The notes: generated by a model from the letters alone, not told the origin. DNA of 64,000 nucleotides from Nitratiruptor tergarcus DSM 16512 (GCF_027946175.1 NZ_AP026671.1:186001-250000); one strand, 5' to 3'. Shown: positions 56,675 to 64,000, counted from the stretch's first letter. Made by a program: numbers and translations.

Positions 56675-57357
56675 ATGAGACCTTTTTCCTTTTTATATTT
56701 TTCTATAAATTTATCAATATCATCTTGAGTTTGCTCGATTAAAGACTCCAATTCATTAACATAATATGAAGCAACTTGATCTATACCTTTCTCAAATACC
56801 TTATTATAAAATTCTTTTTGGTTCATACTCCCATATGGTTCAGTAAAAAATTTGTAAAATGGCCACCATTTAGTTGTTAGAGAAAATCCTTGTTTTCTAA
56901 ATTTTTCTTGAAGTTTTTTTAACTCCTCTATATTTTCTGGAGTTTTACCTACATATGGAGTATATTCATCTTTTTTGCAAATCCCATAATACATGCCTAT
57001 ATAATTATTTTTATCGAACTCTAGCGCATAGCTCAATATTGGTCTTTCGTTTTTATTTATTTGCCAATTTTTTGGAAAAAATAAAAAAGCTTCCCAATGA
57101 ACTCCTTTGCAAAATCCACTGTCTATAAAATCAAAACTCTTATATTTTTCTTCTTTTTCTATTTTTTCTTTCAGTATTTTACATATCTTATGTGTCACTA
57201 ACGCTCTTATAGGCTTTCTAATATTGTTTTCAAAATTCTCCCAAATATCCCATGCAATTTCAAAACTCTTTTTAGCTTCCTCATCTGCAGGAAACTTGAC
57301 TTTTGAAATCTTTTCTTCTCCAAAAATTATTTTTGTTATTAACTTGTCCTTATCCAT
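56671..57357 (-). CDS. Unrecognised protein, paralogue of the one at 44726
   Basis: A 228-residue protein with no recognised family. Its C-terminal QKEFYNKVFEKGIDQVASYY parallels the end of the protein at 44726, and both have an aromatic segment before it (TKWWPFYKFFTEP here). It is translated one base after the nuclease stop (GGAGG inside the nuclease end) and overlaps the WYL start by 4 bp. Such tight coupling with a PD-(D/E)XK nuclease suggests it is the nuclease's partner or specificity subunit. Confidence 0.6.
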   Translation of the reverse strand: MDKDKLITKIIFGEEKISKVKFPADEEAKKSFEIAWDIWENFENNIRKPIRALVTHKICKILKEKIEKEEKYKSFDFIDSGFCKGVHWEAFLFFPKNWQINKNERPILSYALEFDKNNYIGMYYGICKKDEYTPYVGKTPENIEELKKLQEKFRKQGFSLTTKWWPFYKFFTEPYGSMNQKEFYNKVFEKGIDQVASYYVNELESLIEQTQDDIDKFIEKYKKEKGLI

Positions 57358-57358
57358 C

Positions 57359-58036
57359 TTAAAACTCCTCCATTTCTTTGAAATTTCTCTCTATCCATTC
57401 TTGAAAATCTTTGACGAAAAATTTCACCTTTTGACTCTCACAATTTTTGTAGCACTCTTTCAGCCATGGAACTAGTAGCGCTTTATATGTTGTATTGAGA
57501 AATTTATCTGAATTTTTATGTTCTTTAGAAATACTTATAGGATCTCTTTTTGTCCCCGCAAGAAATATAAGTATAAAGTCTTTTTTGCTTTTTATTAAAT
57601 AGTTGTAATAAGCTTCTAATTGCTCATCTTGTTCACCTGCCCATGGTTTATTTTCAATGGCAACAATGAAATCATCAAACTCTATTACAATATCTATTCT
57701 TCTATTCTCATCTGTTGGTTTTTCTGTAGCAATTACTACACTTTTTGTGCTATAAAATAGATCTCTTTTCGATAAATCTTTAAGTTGTTTCAAAAAAAGT
57801 TCCAAAAAAAGATTTCCTTGTCCATGCGTTCCGTTTGGTTCCAATAAAATTTTGAGTAGTATCGAGATTTTATTTTCATCTGGACTTATAATATCAATGA
57901 AATTGAAATCTGTAGATAGGTATCTATCGATTTCTCTTTTTACTTTTTTATAAAGCTCGTATTCAAAAAGTGCTTTTTGGAAAAATTTTTTTAAATTTTC
58001 TTCATATTTTTCTTGTGCAATGTATTCAGGATGCAT
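57359..58036 (-). CDS. PD-(D/E)XK nuclease-family protein
   Basis: A 225-residue protein with a PDDEXK_4-like nuclease core. Asp115 is in RRIDIVIEF, and Glu128 and Lys130 are in AIENKPWAG. QLEAYYNYL follows, with a strand FILIFLAG. The D-x12-E-x-K spacing is right for a metal-dependent endonuclease. An HGQGN segment at 71-75 comes before. It is first in the cluster with the unknown partner and the WYL regulator. No methyltransferase accompanies it, so it is not an ordinary restriction enzyme. Confidence 0.75.
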   Translation of the reverse strand: MHPEYIAQEKYEENLKKFFQKALFEYELYKKVKREIDRYLSTDFNFIDIISPDENKISILLKILLEPNGTHGQGNLFLELFLKQLKDLSKRDLFYSTKSVVIATEKPTDENRRIDIVIEFDDFIVAIENKPWAGEQDEQLEAYYNYLIKSKKDFILIFLAGTKRDPISISKEHKNSDKFLNTTYKALLVPWLKECYKNCESQKVKFFVKDFQEWIERNFKEMEEF

Positions 58037-58067
58037 ATAATTCCTTTATTTATTTATGGCAAAAATT

Positions 58068-58193
58068 CATACCAGCCTACTACGAACAGAAGACAATTAA
58101 AGCATAACAAAAAAAGGAAGCATATACAACGAACAGCAAGTAATTCATAAATGCTTCCTTGTAACTGTTCCACCAAAAATAGAGGCTGGTATG
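58068..58193. ncRNA. Three-segment nested inverted repeat, possible structured RNA
   Basis: Three perfect arm pairs are nested in order. CATACCAGCCT (58068-58078) pairs with AGGCTGGTATG (58183-58193). GAACAG (58084-58089) pairs with CTGTTC (58165-58170). AAGGAAGCAT (58114-58123) pairs with ATGCTTCCTT (58151-58160). Together they could fold into one long interrupted hairpin of 126 nt. The segment lies between two leftward genes and codes for no protein. It could be a regulatory RNA, an attenuator of the nuclease operon or a small palindromic element. Strand unknown. Confidence 0.45.
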
Positions 58194-58200
58194 GCTATTT

Positions 58201-58218
58201 GTCTCTAATGTTAGAGAC
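58201..58218. terminator. Short perfect hairpin GTCTCTAA-TG-TTAGAGAC
   Basis: An 8-bp perfect stem with a 2-nt loop, followed by TTTT on the plus strand. It lies downstream of the coiled-coil gene (minus strand), where no U-run follows, so termination is more likely for plus-strand RNA. It might instead be a protein-binding site. Confidence 0.35.
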
Positions 58219-58247
58219 TTTTGCTAAAACAGCAGGGCGAATAGCGG

Positions 58248-58883
58248 CTACCCAAGACCAACTAATTCCGCCGTACTTTTATAGATTTTAATTTCAATTT
58301 CATTTGATGCATTAAGCATAGTAATCTCTTTTTCAAGCTCTAAAATCTTTCTATTTGCTTCTATAGAAAGATTTTTTGCTGTTTCATGATTATAAAAAAG
58401 TATCTTGATATCGATACATTCAATTTCGTTGTCACTATTTTTCAAAAACTCTTTTGCTCTTTCAATTACTTTTTTGTTATCTGTTTCGCAATCAAGACAC
58501 TCTCTAAACTGTTGATAATATTGGATTCTATGCTTCAATATCTCAATTTGAGATAGTTTTTGGCTAATACCAGAGTTTACATTAAATCTGAAAAGTGCTT
58601 CTTTTATAGATAACAAATCTTCTTCTAACTCCGTCGAAATCTTTCTGTATTTATATCTTTGGATAAATTGGTTTTCAAATTTTTCCAAAATTGTATCAGT
58701 ATCAACATTGATATCCATCTTTTTCAAACTATGCGTTAAATTAATATCATTTGAATTTCCATTTATAACGACATCTTCATATTCCATATATTTTATACTG
58801 CTTTTTATTCTATCCATTATTTTGTGGATCTGATTTGGAGTTACTTTGATTGTTAGCCTATTTTCGAATTCGAATGGATTCAT
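58248..58883 (-). CDS. Coiled-coil-containing unknown protein
   Basis: A 211-residue hydrophilic protein with no recognised family. It begins MNPFEFENRLTIKVTPNQIH. Helical, heptad-like stretches are at about 85-145 (LEEDLLSIKEALFRF) and 175-200 (SIEANRKILELEKEITMLNA). A short CxxC-like pair CLDCE occurs near 120. No membrane segment is visible. AAGGGG precedes the start, and a palindrome lies 42 nt upstream. It shares the predicted operator with both AAA+ genes. Confidence 0.6.
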   Translation of the reverse strand: MNPFEFENRLTIKVTPNQIHKIMDRIKSSIKYMEYEDVVINGNSNDINLTHSLKKMDINVDTDTILEKFENQFIQRYKYRKISTELEEDLLSIKEALFRFNVNSGISQKLSQIEILKHRIQYYQQFRECLDCETDNKKVIERAKEFLKNSDNEIECIDIKILFYNHETAKNLSIEANRKILELEKEITMLNASNEIEIKIYKSTAELVGLG

Positions 58884-58924
58884 TTTTGTCCCCTTAATTT
58901 TTGTTTTATTGTATACATACTTTA

Positions 58925-58940
58925 TGTCAACATCATGTCT
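58925..58940. promoter_or_regulatory. Regulon operator 3, before the coiled-coil protein
   Basis: TGTCAACATCATGTCT matches the core GACAACATTATGTC at 12 of 14 positions and begins 42 nt before the start codon at 58883. On the minus strand one arm reads TTGACA, a consensus -35 box. It is the weakest of the four sites. Confidence 0.5.
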
Positions 58941-59077
58941 TTACCATGTTTTTTGAAATTCTGTCTTTTCATTAAAATCACGATTTAAGATGTGACATAT
59001 TTAAGTTATATTTGAAAAGAAGAATAGGGGGAATATTTGACTATAACCTTGTATTTGTTAAAGATTTAGCCAAAAAT

Positions 59078-59626
59078 CTATATACAGTTTAGTCTTAAAA
59101 CAGCATCCGCAATAATAATACCTGCTGCTGTAGATACGTTCAATGAATTCCCCATTCCATACATTGGAATAAAGGCAGCCATATCGCAACAATTTATAAC
59201 TTCTTGTGAAAGGCCATAGTTTTCGTTCCCGAAAACATATGCGACTTTAGCATTCAATGGAATACAATTATACTGACGTGCTTTCTTAGTAAGTTCTACT
59301 GCAATTATTGTATAACCATCATTTCGTAAGTCATTTATTATTTTTTTTGTATCTGTGGTATGTTCAATATCAAGCCATTTTTGAGTTCCAAGAGCAGTTT
59401 TTTTCACTTTTTTGCTTAACAAAAGATTTCGTGTTTTGTTACAAACATACAGTTTTTCTATTTTAAAAGCTTCACATAATCTGATAATTACTCCTATGTT
59501 ATACGCGTTGCTTAAATTGTCCAATACGCAAATTATTGGATGTTTAGGTAGTGAGTGAAAATTTTCTCTGTTTGCTTTTATCTCTCTCAACTCTTGTTTT
59601 GAAAGTTGATAGTCATTATTTTTCAT
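59078..59626 (-). CDS. SpoU/TrmH-family RNA methyltransferase
   Basis: The 182-residue protein has all three SpoU motifs. Motif 1 is LDNLSNAYNIGVIIRLCEAF, motif 2 FGNENYGLSQEV, and motif 3 FIPMYGMGNSLNVSTAAGII. These knot enzymes methylate ribose 2'-OH of tRNA or rRNA with SAM. It has no extra RNA-binding domain. Its predicted operator matches the AAA+ genes, and it sits at the island edge beside insertion elements. A housekeeping copy would normally be elsewhere in the genome. GAGGTG precedes its start. Confidence 0.88.
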   Translation of the reverse strand: MKNNDYQLSKQELREIKANRENFHSLPKHPIICVLDNLSNAYNIGVIIRLCEAFKIEKLYVCNKTRNLLLSKKVKKTALGTQKWLDIEHTTDTKKIINDLRNDGYTIIAVELTKKARQYNCIPLNAKVAYVFGNENYGLSQEVINCCDMAAFIPMYGMGNSLNVSTAAGIIIADAVLRLNCI

Positions 59627-59667
59627 ATGTTCACCTCAAAATTTTTTTATCATTGTACTGTTTGTCA

Positions 59668-59683
59668 AGACAACATTGTGTCT
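59668..59683. promoter_or_regulatory. Regulon operator 4, before the SpoU methyltransferase
   Basis: AGACAACATTGTGTCT, arms AGACA/TGTCT, begins 42 nt before the 59626 start codon. Its core differs from operator 2 at one base. GTTTGTCA lies just upstream on the plus strand and may extend the site. Confidence 0.7.
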
Positions 59684-59841
59684 ATCTTTTATCGATGGTA
59701 GTGATAAAAATCTATTTGGAATAATCGCAAATCAGATTTCTTTAAAGGATGTTTTTTCATCTGATTGAACTTTAATGATGAAATATCAAACTTTATTATT
59801 GTTTTGATTTTGCAGATATTAAAATATATACATGAATTATT

Positions 59842-61255
59842 GATAGTGTACACTAATGTTCGCAATTTAACCTGAAGACTCTTTAAAGACTTTTCAAAAA
59901 TTGAAAAGAGAAAAAAGAGTTGGATAGACTTCCCAGTGAGAGAAAAAAACAAACAGGAGGAAGCCTATCCATGAGCAATAATAGCAAAAAAGAGTTAAAA
60001 ATTTTCAAAGAGATAATGACACAGTTTGTAGTAGAGGATGATCCACTGCTTGCAATGATGAAATGGATGATGGAGCAGTTGATGAAGATTGAATCAGAGA
60101 TAAAAGTTGGAGCCAAAAAAGGAGAGCATAACAGTGAGAGAAAAAGCTATTTCAGCGGTTATCGTCCAAGAAGGTTTGATACAAGACTTGGCACTGTGTA
60201 TCTTATGGTTCCAAAGATCAGAAAAGGAGGCTATATTCCCTTTTTTATAACAGAGAGAAAAAGAAGTGAGCAGGCTTTGATTTCGATGGTCAAAGAGGCA
60301 TATGTAAACGGAGTTTCAACAAGGAAGATAGAGCGTTTGGCAAAAGAGCTTAGGATAGAAAATATCAGCGCATCTCAGGTATCATAAATTAATAAAGGAC
60401 TCGATGAGCAAGCTGAAGCTTTTCGTAATCGTCAGCTGCAAAAAGAGTATCCATTCGTTTGGGTTGATGCTTTGTATGAGAAAGTGAGAGACTATGAAGG
60501 AAGAGTGGTATCTACCGCTATTATGATAGCTTACGGTGTAACACTAGAAGGCAAAAGAGAGGTATTGGCAATAGAGCCATTTATCAATGAGTCTTATGAA
60601 ACTTGGAAAAACTTCTTTGATAAATTAAAACAAAGAGGTTTACAAAAAATAGCACTGCTTATCAGCGATGCCCATCAAGGGATCCAAAAAGCTTTCAAAG
60701 AGGTTTACCTTGGTGCATCATGGCAACGATGCAAAGTCCATTTTATGCGTAATATCCTGGTACATATTCCTCACAAAGCAAAAGGGAAATTTGCAGCAAA
60801 ACTCAAACAAATATGGCTGCAAAACAGCAAAAAAGAAGCGTATCTTATAGCCCAAGCTATTATCGATGAATATGGCAAAAAGTTCCCTGAAGCCATTGAA
60901 ACACTTCAAAATGGTTTGGAAGATTCACTCCAATTTTATCACTTTCCACAAATCGATAAAAGAAGGATAAGCTCGACCAATGTACTTGAAAGGATAAACA
61001 AAGAGATACGAAGACGTTCAAAAGTTGTATCAATCTTTCCATTAAGAGAGTCTTACTTAAGACTTATTGCTACATATCTGATGGAATATACTGAAGACTG
61101 GGAGGTTGATAGATGCTATATTCAACCTGACAAACTTCATCAGGTGATGGAAATTTATGAGGTGCAGCTTCAAAAAGCTGCTTGAATTGATAACTTAAAT
61201 TTATGATTTGAAAAATTCACTGGGAAGGAAATTGCGAACATTACTTGACAGTATC
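59842..61255 (+). mobile_element. IS256-family element 1
   Basis: About 1.41 kb with terminal inverted repeats of about 27 bp. The left end (59842) reads GATAGTGTACAC and the right end, in reverse complement, GATACTGTCAAG. Both continue into the perfect 15-bp TAATGTTCGCAATTT (59854-59868 and 61229-61243). It carries one transposase gene, broken by a nonsense codon. No clear target duplication is seen next to the ends. Confidence 0.75.
59971..61185 (+). pseudogene. IS256-family transposase with an in-frame stop
   Basis: A mutator-type transposase of about 404 codons. The frame stays open throughout except for TAA at 60385-60387, in SASQVS-stop-INKGLDEQ, where family members have Glu (GAA to TAA, one base). 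Catalytic regions after the stop are intact: VWVDALYEKV, ALLISDAHQGIQKAF and NVLERINKEIRRR. The start at 59971 has AGGAGG before it; an earlier ATG at 59920 has none. Without readthrough only the N-terminal third is made, so the element is probably dead. Confidence 0.8.
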
Positions 61256-61365
61256 GATAGGTCAAATGAGTTAACACTAAAAAAGAAATTATTCAAATAT
61301 CTTTTATAAGAAAACATTAGTAGACACTGACAATAACTAGTAAAATGCCCATATTACAGTACTTT

Positions 61366-61393
61366 GAGTGTCAGAAATAAAAGGTTGACACTC
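61366..61393. repeat. Inverted repeat GAGTGTCA/TGACACTC
   Basis: GAGTGTCA (61366-61373) and TGACACTC (61386-61393) form an 8-bp inverted repeat with a 12-nt loop. It lies in the 150-bp spacer between the two IS256-family elements, close to the left end of the second. It may be a leftover operator or insertion target feature; there is no gene here. Confidence 0.4.
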
Positions 61394-61400
61394 GCTGACA

Positions 61401-61408
61401 CGGTTGAC
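61401..61408 (+). repeat. Left target-site duplication of IS256 element 2
   Basis: CGGTTGAC directly precedes the left end of the element and recurs directly after its right end at 63978-63985. Eight base pairs is typical for this family. Confidence 0.75.
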
Positions 61409-61467
61409 GGGAGCGTTAGAAATTTTGTGTCAATCCGATAGAATATTAAATTTTAAAGGAAAGACAC

Positions 61468-62065
61468 ATGAAAAAGACATTCGATTTAGAGGAAGCTCTT
61501 GAACAGATAAAGGCAGGAGCATCCATTGACGGCAAAGATGGAGTACTTGCTCCACTTATCAAACAATTGACAGAAGCTGCTCTTGAGGCAGAACTGGAAT
61601 CTCATCTTTCCAAAGAGATCCGCAATCGAAAGAACGGTAAATCCTCCAAACGTATGAAAAGTTCCGTAGGTGAGTTCGATCTTGAAGTTCCCAGAGACCG
61701 TAACGGTACCTTTGAACCCCAACTGGTTAAAAAGCACCAGACCCATATGAGCGATCAGATAGAACAGAAGATCCTCTCCTTGTACGCATTGGGGAATAGT
61801 TATGCACAGATATCTGAACATATAGAAGATTTTTATGGAATACATTTTTCCAAAGCTACCATTAGCGCAGTGACAGATAAAGTTATTCCGCTACTGAAAG
61901 AATGGCAACAGCGCCCTCTTGAAAGCGTCTATCCTTTTGTCTGGCTCGATGCCATACACTATAAGATCAAAGAGAACGGTCGTTATGTCTCTAAAGCTAT
62001 CTATACGATATTGGGTGTCAGTCTTAATGGCAGAAAAGAGATACTTGGATTATATCTTTCTGGAC
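61468..62065 (+). pseudogene. IS256-family transposase, 5' half
   Basis: Codons 1 to 199 of a mutator-type transposase, from MKKTFDLEEALEQIK to VWLDAIHYKI and ILGLYLSG, before the IS3 insertion at 62066. The reading continues a few codons into the IS3 end (to 62082) and then stops. AAAGGAAAG precedes the start. The first catalytic Asp (VWLD) is on this side and the other residues are on the far side, so no active protein is made. Confidence 0.8.
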
Positions 62066-62071
62066 TGACCC

Positions 62072-62949
62072 CTATTCGGTAGACACAAAATTAGACGCTA
62101 AAACCTCTTTCTTTTCAATGTCCGAATAATATTTTATCTCAAAATTATCTGGAGAGAGATAATTAAGATAACTGTGTCGTCTTTTTGGGTTGTAGAACAT
62201 CTCGATATATTCGAAAATCTTTCGTTTCGCCTCTTCTCTGGTTTTGAAGATATATTTCGTAACACACTCTTTTTTGAGTGTCTTAAAAAACTCTCTGCTA
62301 CTGCATTGTCATAACAGTTTCCTCGTCTACTCATACTGGGAATAATATTATATTTCTTTAAAGCCCTTTGCCAGTCCGAAGAGGCAAACTGCGAACCTTG
62401 ATCAGAATGCAGGATCACTTTATTATGGATATTCCTGCGTACTACTGCCATATGGAATGCATTCAATGCAATCTGTCGTGTCATTCTGTGGCTCATCGAC
62501 CAGCCGATTACTTTACGGCTGAAGAGATCGAGTATTATTGCTAAATAGAGCCAGCCTTCATGGGTACGAATATAAGTGATATCTGTCACCCAAAGCTCAT
62601 TGGGTTTACTTGCCATAAAACATTGCTGTAGATGATTTGGATGCTTATGATGTGGTCTGCCGGCTTTATGTTTAGGCCGTTTTTTGATCATGCCTGCACC
62701 ATAAAGTTTATGCAAGCTCATCAGCCGTGCTACTCTCTTTTTATTAATGCGAATACCAGACTCCACAAGATCCTTATGGATATTCCTATAACCATATGTA
62801 TGATTGCTTTGCTCGTAGCACTCTTTAATTTTTCTCAAAATCTCCTTATTGTCTTTTGCTCTTGGAGATTCAAGCTCATTCAGCCAAGCATAGTAGCCAC
62901 TTGGATGTACTTTGAGAACTTTGCACATTCTTCTCACCGAATATTCCAA
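62072..62949 (-). pseudogene. IS3-family orfB, frameshifted near its end
   Basis: The transposase runs MEYSVRRMCKVLKVHPSGYY through HTH and DDE regions: LWVTDITYIR, LHSDQGSQF and NAVAESF. After AESF the frame is lost. Restoring a seventh T (A on the plus strand, run 62285-62290) gives AESFFKTLKKECVTK and continues to a stop at 62072-62074. The open frame as it stands ends at 62134 with an unrelated tail. The catalytic residues precede the break, but the C-terminal end is garbled. Confidence 0.75.
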
Positions 62950-62975
62950 AGCATGGGTACGAATAAACGCGTACT

Positions 62976-63248
62976 TCAGCTTTGGTGCTTTGCAAAGTAC
63001 GCGGCGGCCTTTTTTAAGATATCTCTCTCTTCGGTAACTCGCATGAGCTCCTTTTTAAGTCGAAGAATCTCCTGGTCTTTACTATCCTCTTTTGCATGAG
63101 CAACGGGATCTTTGTACTGTTTTACCCATTTCCCCAATGAGTGGGGATGAACCCCCAAACGCTCCGCTGTCTCTTTAATCCCGTATCAGTTATCGAGCAC
63201 CTGACGTGCCGCTTCCTCTTTAAACTCTGCTGTATATCTTGGTGGCAT
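62976..63248 (-). pseudogene. IS3-family orfA with an in-frame stop
   Basis: Translation from the ATG at 63248 (AAAGGAG upstream) gives MPPRYTAEFKEEAARQVLDN, then TGA at 63186-63188, then YGIKETAERLGVHPHSLGKW and onward to 62976. Family members have Gly (GGA) at the stop. The later part contains the leucine-zipper helix (EILRLKKELMRVTEERDILK). The orfA-orfB junction keeps a plausible -1 frameshift layout. Confidence 0.75.
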
Positions 63249-63318
63249 TGCTTCACTCCTTTACTGCCTTATTATAGTCTAATTAGCGAGTAAAAAAGTG
63301 TCTATGGTTTGGGGGTCA

Positions 63319-63933
63319 TTCCATTCAGAGAATGAAGGTGCAAACTTCTGGCTGCAGGTTCTTACCGATCTGCGCAACAGAGGGGTGGAAGATATTCTGA
63401 TTGCTTCAGTTGACGGTTTAAAAGGCTTCCCTGAAGCCATAAACGCCACTTTCCCACAAACAGAAGTACAGTTATGTATCATACATCAGATTAGAAATTC
63501 ACTCAAATATGTAGCTTCCAAGAATCAGAAGGAATTCATGAAGGATCTTAAACAGGTCTATCAGGCGATCTCCAAAGAGGCTGCAGAACTGGAATTGGAT
63601 CGGCTTGAAGAGAAGTGGGGCAAAAAGTATCCTATTGTTATCAATTCCTGGAGGAACAAGTGGGAGAACCTCTCTTACTATTTCAAGTATCCCCAGGAGA
63701 TCAGACGCATCATCTATACGACCAATATCATTGAATCCGTGCATCGTCAGTTCAGAAAACTAACTAAAACAAAAGGAGCTTTCCCCAATGAAAACAGCCT
63801 ATTGAAATTGCTTTATATGGGAATTCAAAATGCCCAAAAAAAGTGGACAATGCCCATTCAGAATTGGAGCCTTACCATCTCTCAATTGGCTATCTACTTT
63901 GAAGGTAGATTGGATAAGGCTCTGGAGTTGTGA
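63319..63933 (+). pseudogene. IS256-family transposase, 3' half
   Basis: The remainder of the transposase split at 62066. It begins after the IS3 right end with SENEGANFWLQVLTDLRNRG and includes the DGLKGFPEAI catalytic region, LCIIHQIRNS and IYTTNIIESVHRQFRK with the catalytic Glu, ending at 63933. A frame is open from 63298, but its first codons belong to the IS3 end. Confidence 0.8.
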
Positions 63934-63977
63934 TATAATTCCTAACTATCGGGTGACACAAAATTCTGAACGGTCTC

Positions 63978-63985
63978 CGGTTGAC
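63978..63985 (+). repeat. Right target-site duplication of IS256 element 2
   Basis: CGGTTGAC, identical to 61401-61408, follows the right inverted repeat directly. Confidence 0.75.
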
Positions 63986-64000
63986 ACTTTTTATTTGTCT

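Larger units (their letters stand above)
62066..63318 (-). mobile_element. IS3-family element 2, inside the IS256 transposase
   Basis: A 1253-bp element on the minus strand. Its ends match in inverted orientation: TGACCCC...TAGACAC...TTA..CGCTAA on the left and, in reverse complement, TGACCCCC...TAGACAC...TTA..CGCTAA on the right. The terminal TGACCCC is shared with the right end of the IS3 element at 53493. orfA and orfB are both damaged. No 3-4-bp target duplication is visible at the junctions. Confidence 0.8.
61409..63977 (+). mobile_element. IS256-family element 2, split by an IS3-family element
   Basis: The ends are inverted repeats. The left end GGGAGCGTTAGAAATTTTGT matches the right end in reverse complement, GAGACCGTTCAGAATTTTGT, and continues as GTCA...CCGATAG. 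They are flanked by the duplication CGGTTGAC. The total is 2569 bp, of which 1253 bp is the inserted IS3 element, so the original was about 1316 bp. The intact duplication shows a clean insertion of element 2 followed later by the IS3 insertion. Confidence 0.8.

Noticed and set aside
57359-58036. PD-(D/E)XK gene as a type II restriction enzyme
   Set aside because: No DNA methyltransferase gene is nearby; the neighbours are a WYL regulator and an unknown partner.
58068-58193. Retron msr-msd RNA or integron attC site
   Set aside because: No reverse transcriptase gene is in the window, and the repeat ends lack the attC core GTTRRRY/RYYYAAC.
59730-59766. Inverted repeat AATCAGAT/ATCTGATT left of the first IS256 element
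   Set aside because: Eight AT-rich base pairs with a loop of over 20 nt, no associated gene and no second copy seen.
37000-64000. CRISPR array or cas genes in the accessory region
   Set aside because: No regularly spaced direct repeats and no Cas-like protein were found; the repeats present are operators and insertion-element ends.

Overview
The window looks like a chromosomal segment of an epsilonproteobacterium (Campylobacterota), plausibly a deep-sea-vent genus such as Nitratiruptor. Grounds: AT-rich DNA with densely packed, overlapping genes; menaquinone made by the futalosine route (mqnC); a proC-bamD-lon neighbourhood; a 6S-RNA-like gene directly before purD; NhaD; and TACAAT/TATAAT -10 boxes without clear -35 boxes. 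The genus was not verified.

Positions 1-36834 are core genome: mqnC, an M16 peptidase homologue without its zinc motif, recG, hpf; a leftward pilus-type locus (giant MshQ-like secreted protein plus three minor-pilin-like proteins) behind proC; bamD-lon; a leftward phosphorelay (NIT-domain hybrid kinase, Hpt protein, single-domain receiver); uvrC and a DUF721-like gene; an LptM-like lipoprotein, nadB, nhaD, guaA, hemD; 6S RNA; then purD, lptD, an MCE protein, a J-domain protein, pnp and a spherulin-4-like protein; atpE; and tRNA-Leu(GAG).

From the tRNA 3' end to the window edge everything is accessory. Positions 37-41.8 kb hold a decayed phage segment (terminase subunits leftward; DUF932, Gp157 and Rad52-like genes rightward). 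Positions 42.4-59.7 kb form a defence-like island. It holds a very short FtsZ/tubulin-like GTPase converging on an Nmad3-Nmad2 pair (nucleotide-modification-associated domains). It also holds two small proteins, one of them SLOG-like, and a leftward operon of tandem AAA+ ATPase, SLOG protein, unknown protein and UDG-fold protein. A RhuM-Fic fusion and a Sir2 protein follow. A second leftward cluster contains a PD-(D/E)XK nuclease, an unknown protein, a WYL regulator and a second, paralogous tandem AAA+ ATPase. A coiled-coil protein and a SpoU RNA methyltransferase complete the island.

The main observation is a shared palindrome, GACAACATTNTGTC, found 42-47 nt before the start codons of four separate leftward genes: both AAA+ ATPases, the coiled-coil protein and the SpoU methyltransferase. 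This suggests one regulon, possibly controlled by the WYL protein encoded among them. A three-segment nested inverted repeat (58068-58193) lies between the coiled-coil gene and the nuclease operon and may be a structured RNA.

From 59.8 kb on there are insertion sequences: an IS256-family element with a nonsense codon, and a second IS256-family element with an 8-bp target duplication that is split by an IS3-family element. A further IS3-family copy lies at 52.2-53.5 kb. Three accessory genes carry frameshifts that each fit the loss of one base from an A/T run of seven; they may be real decay or a systematic sequencing error.
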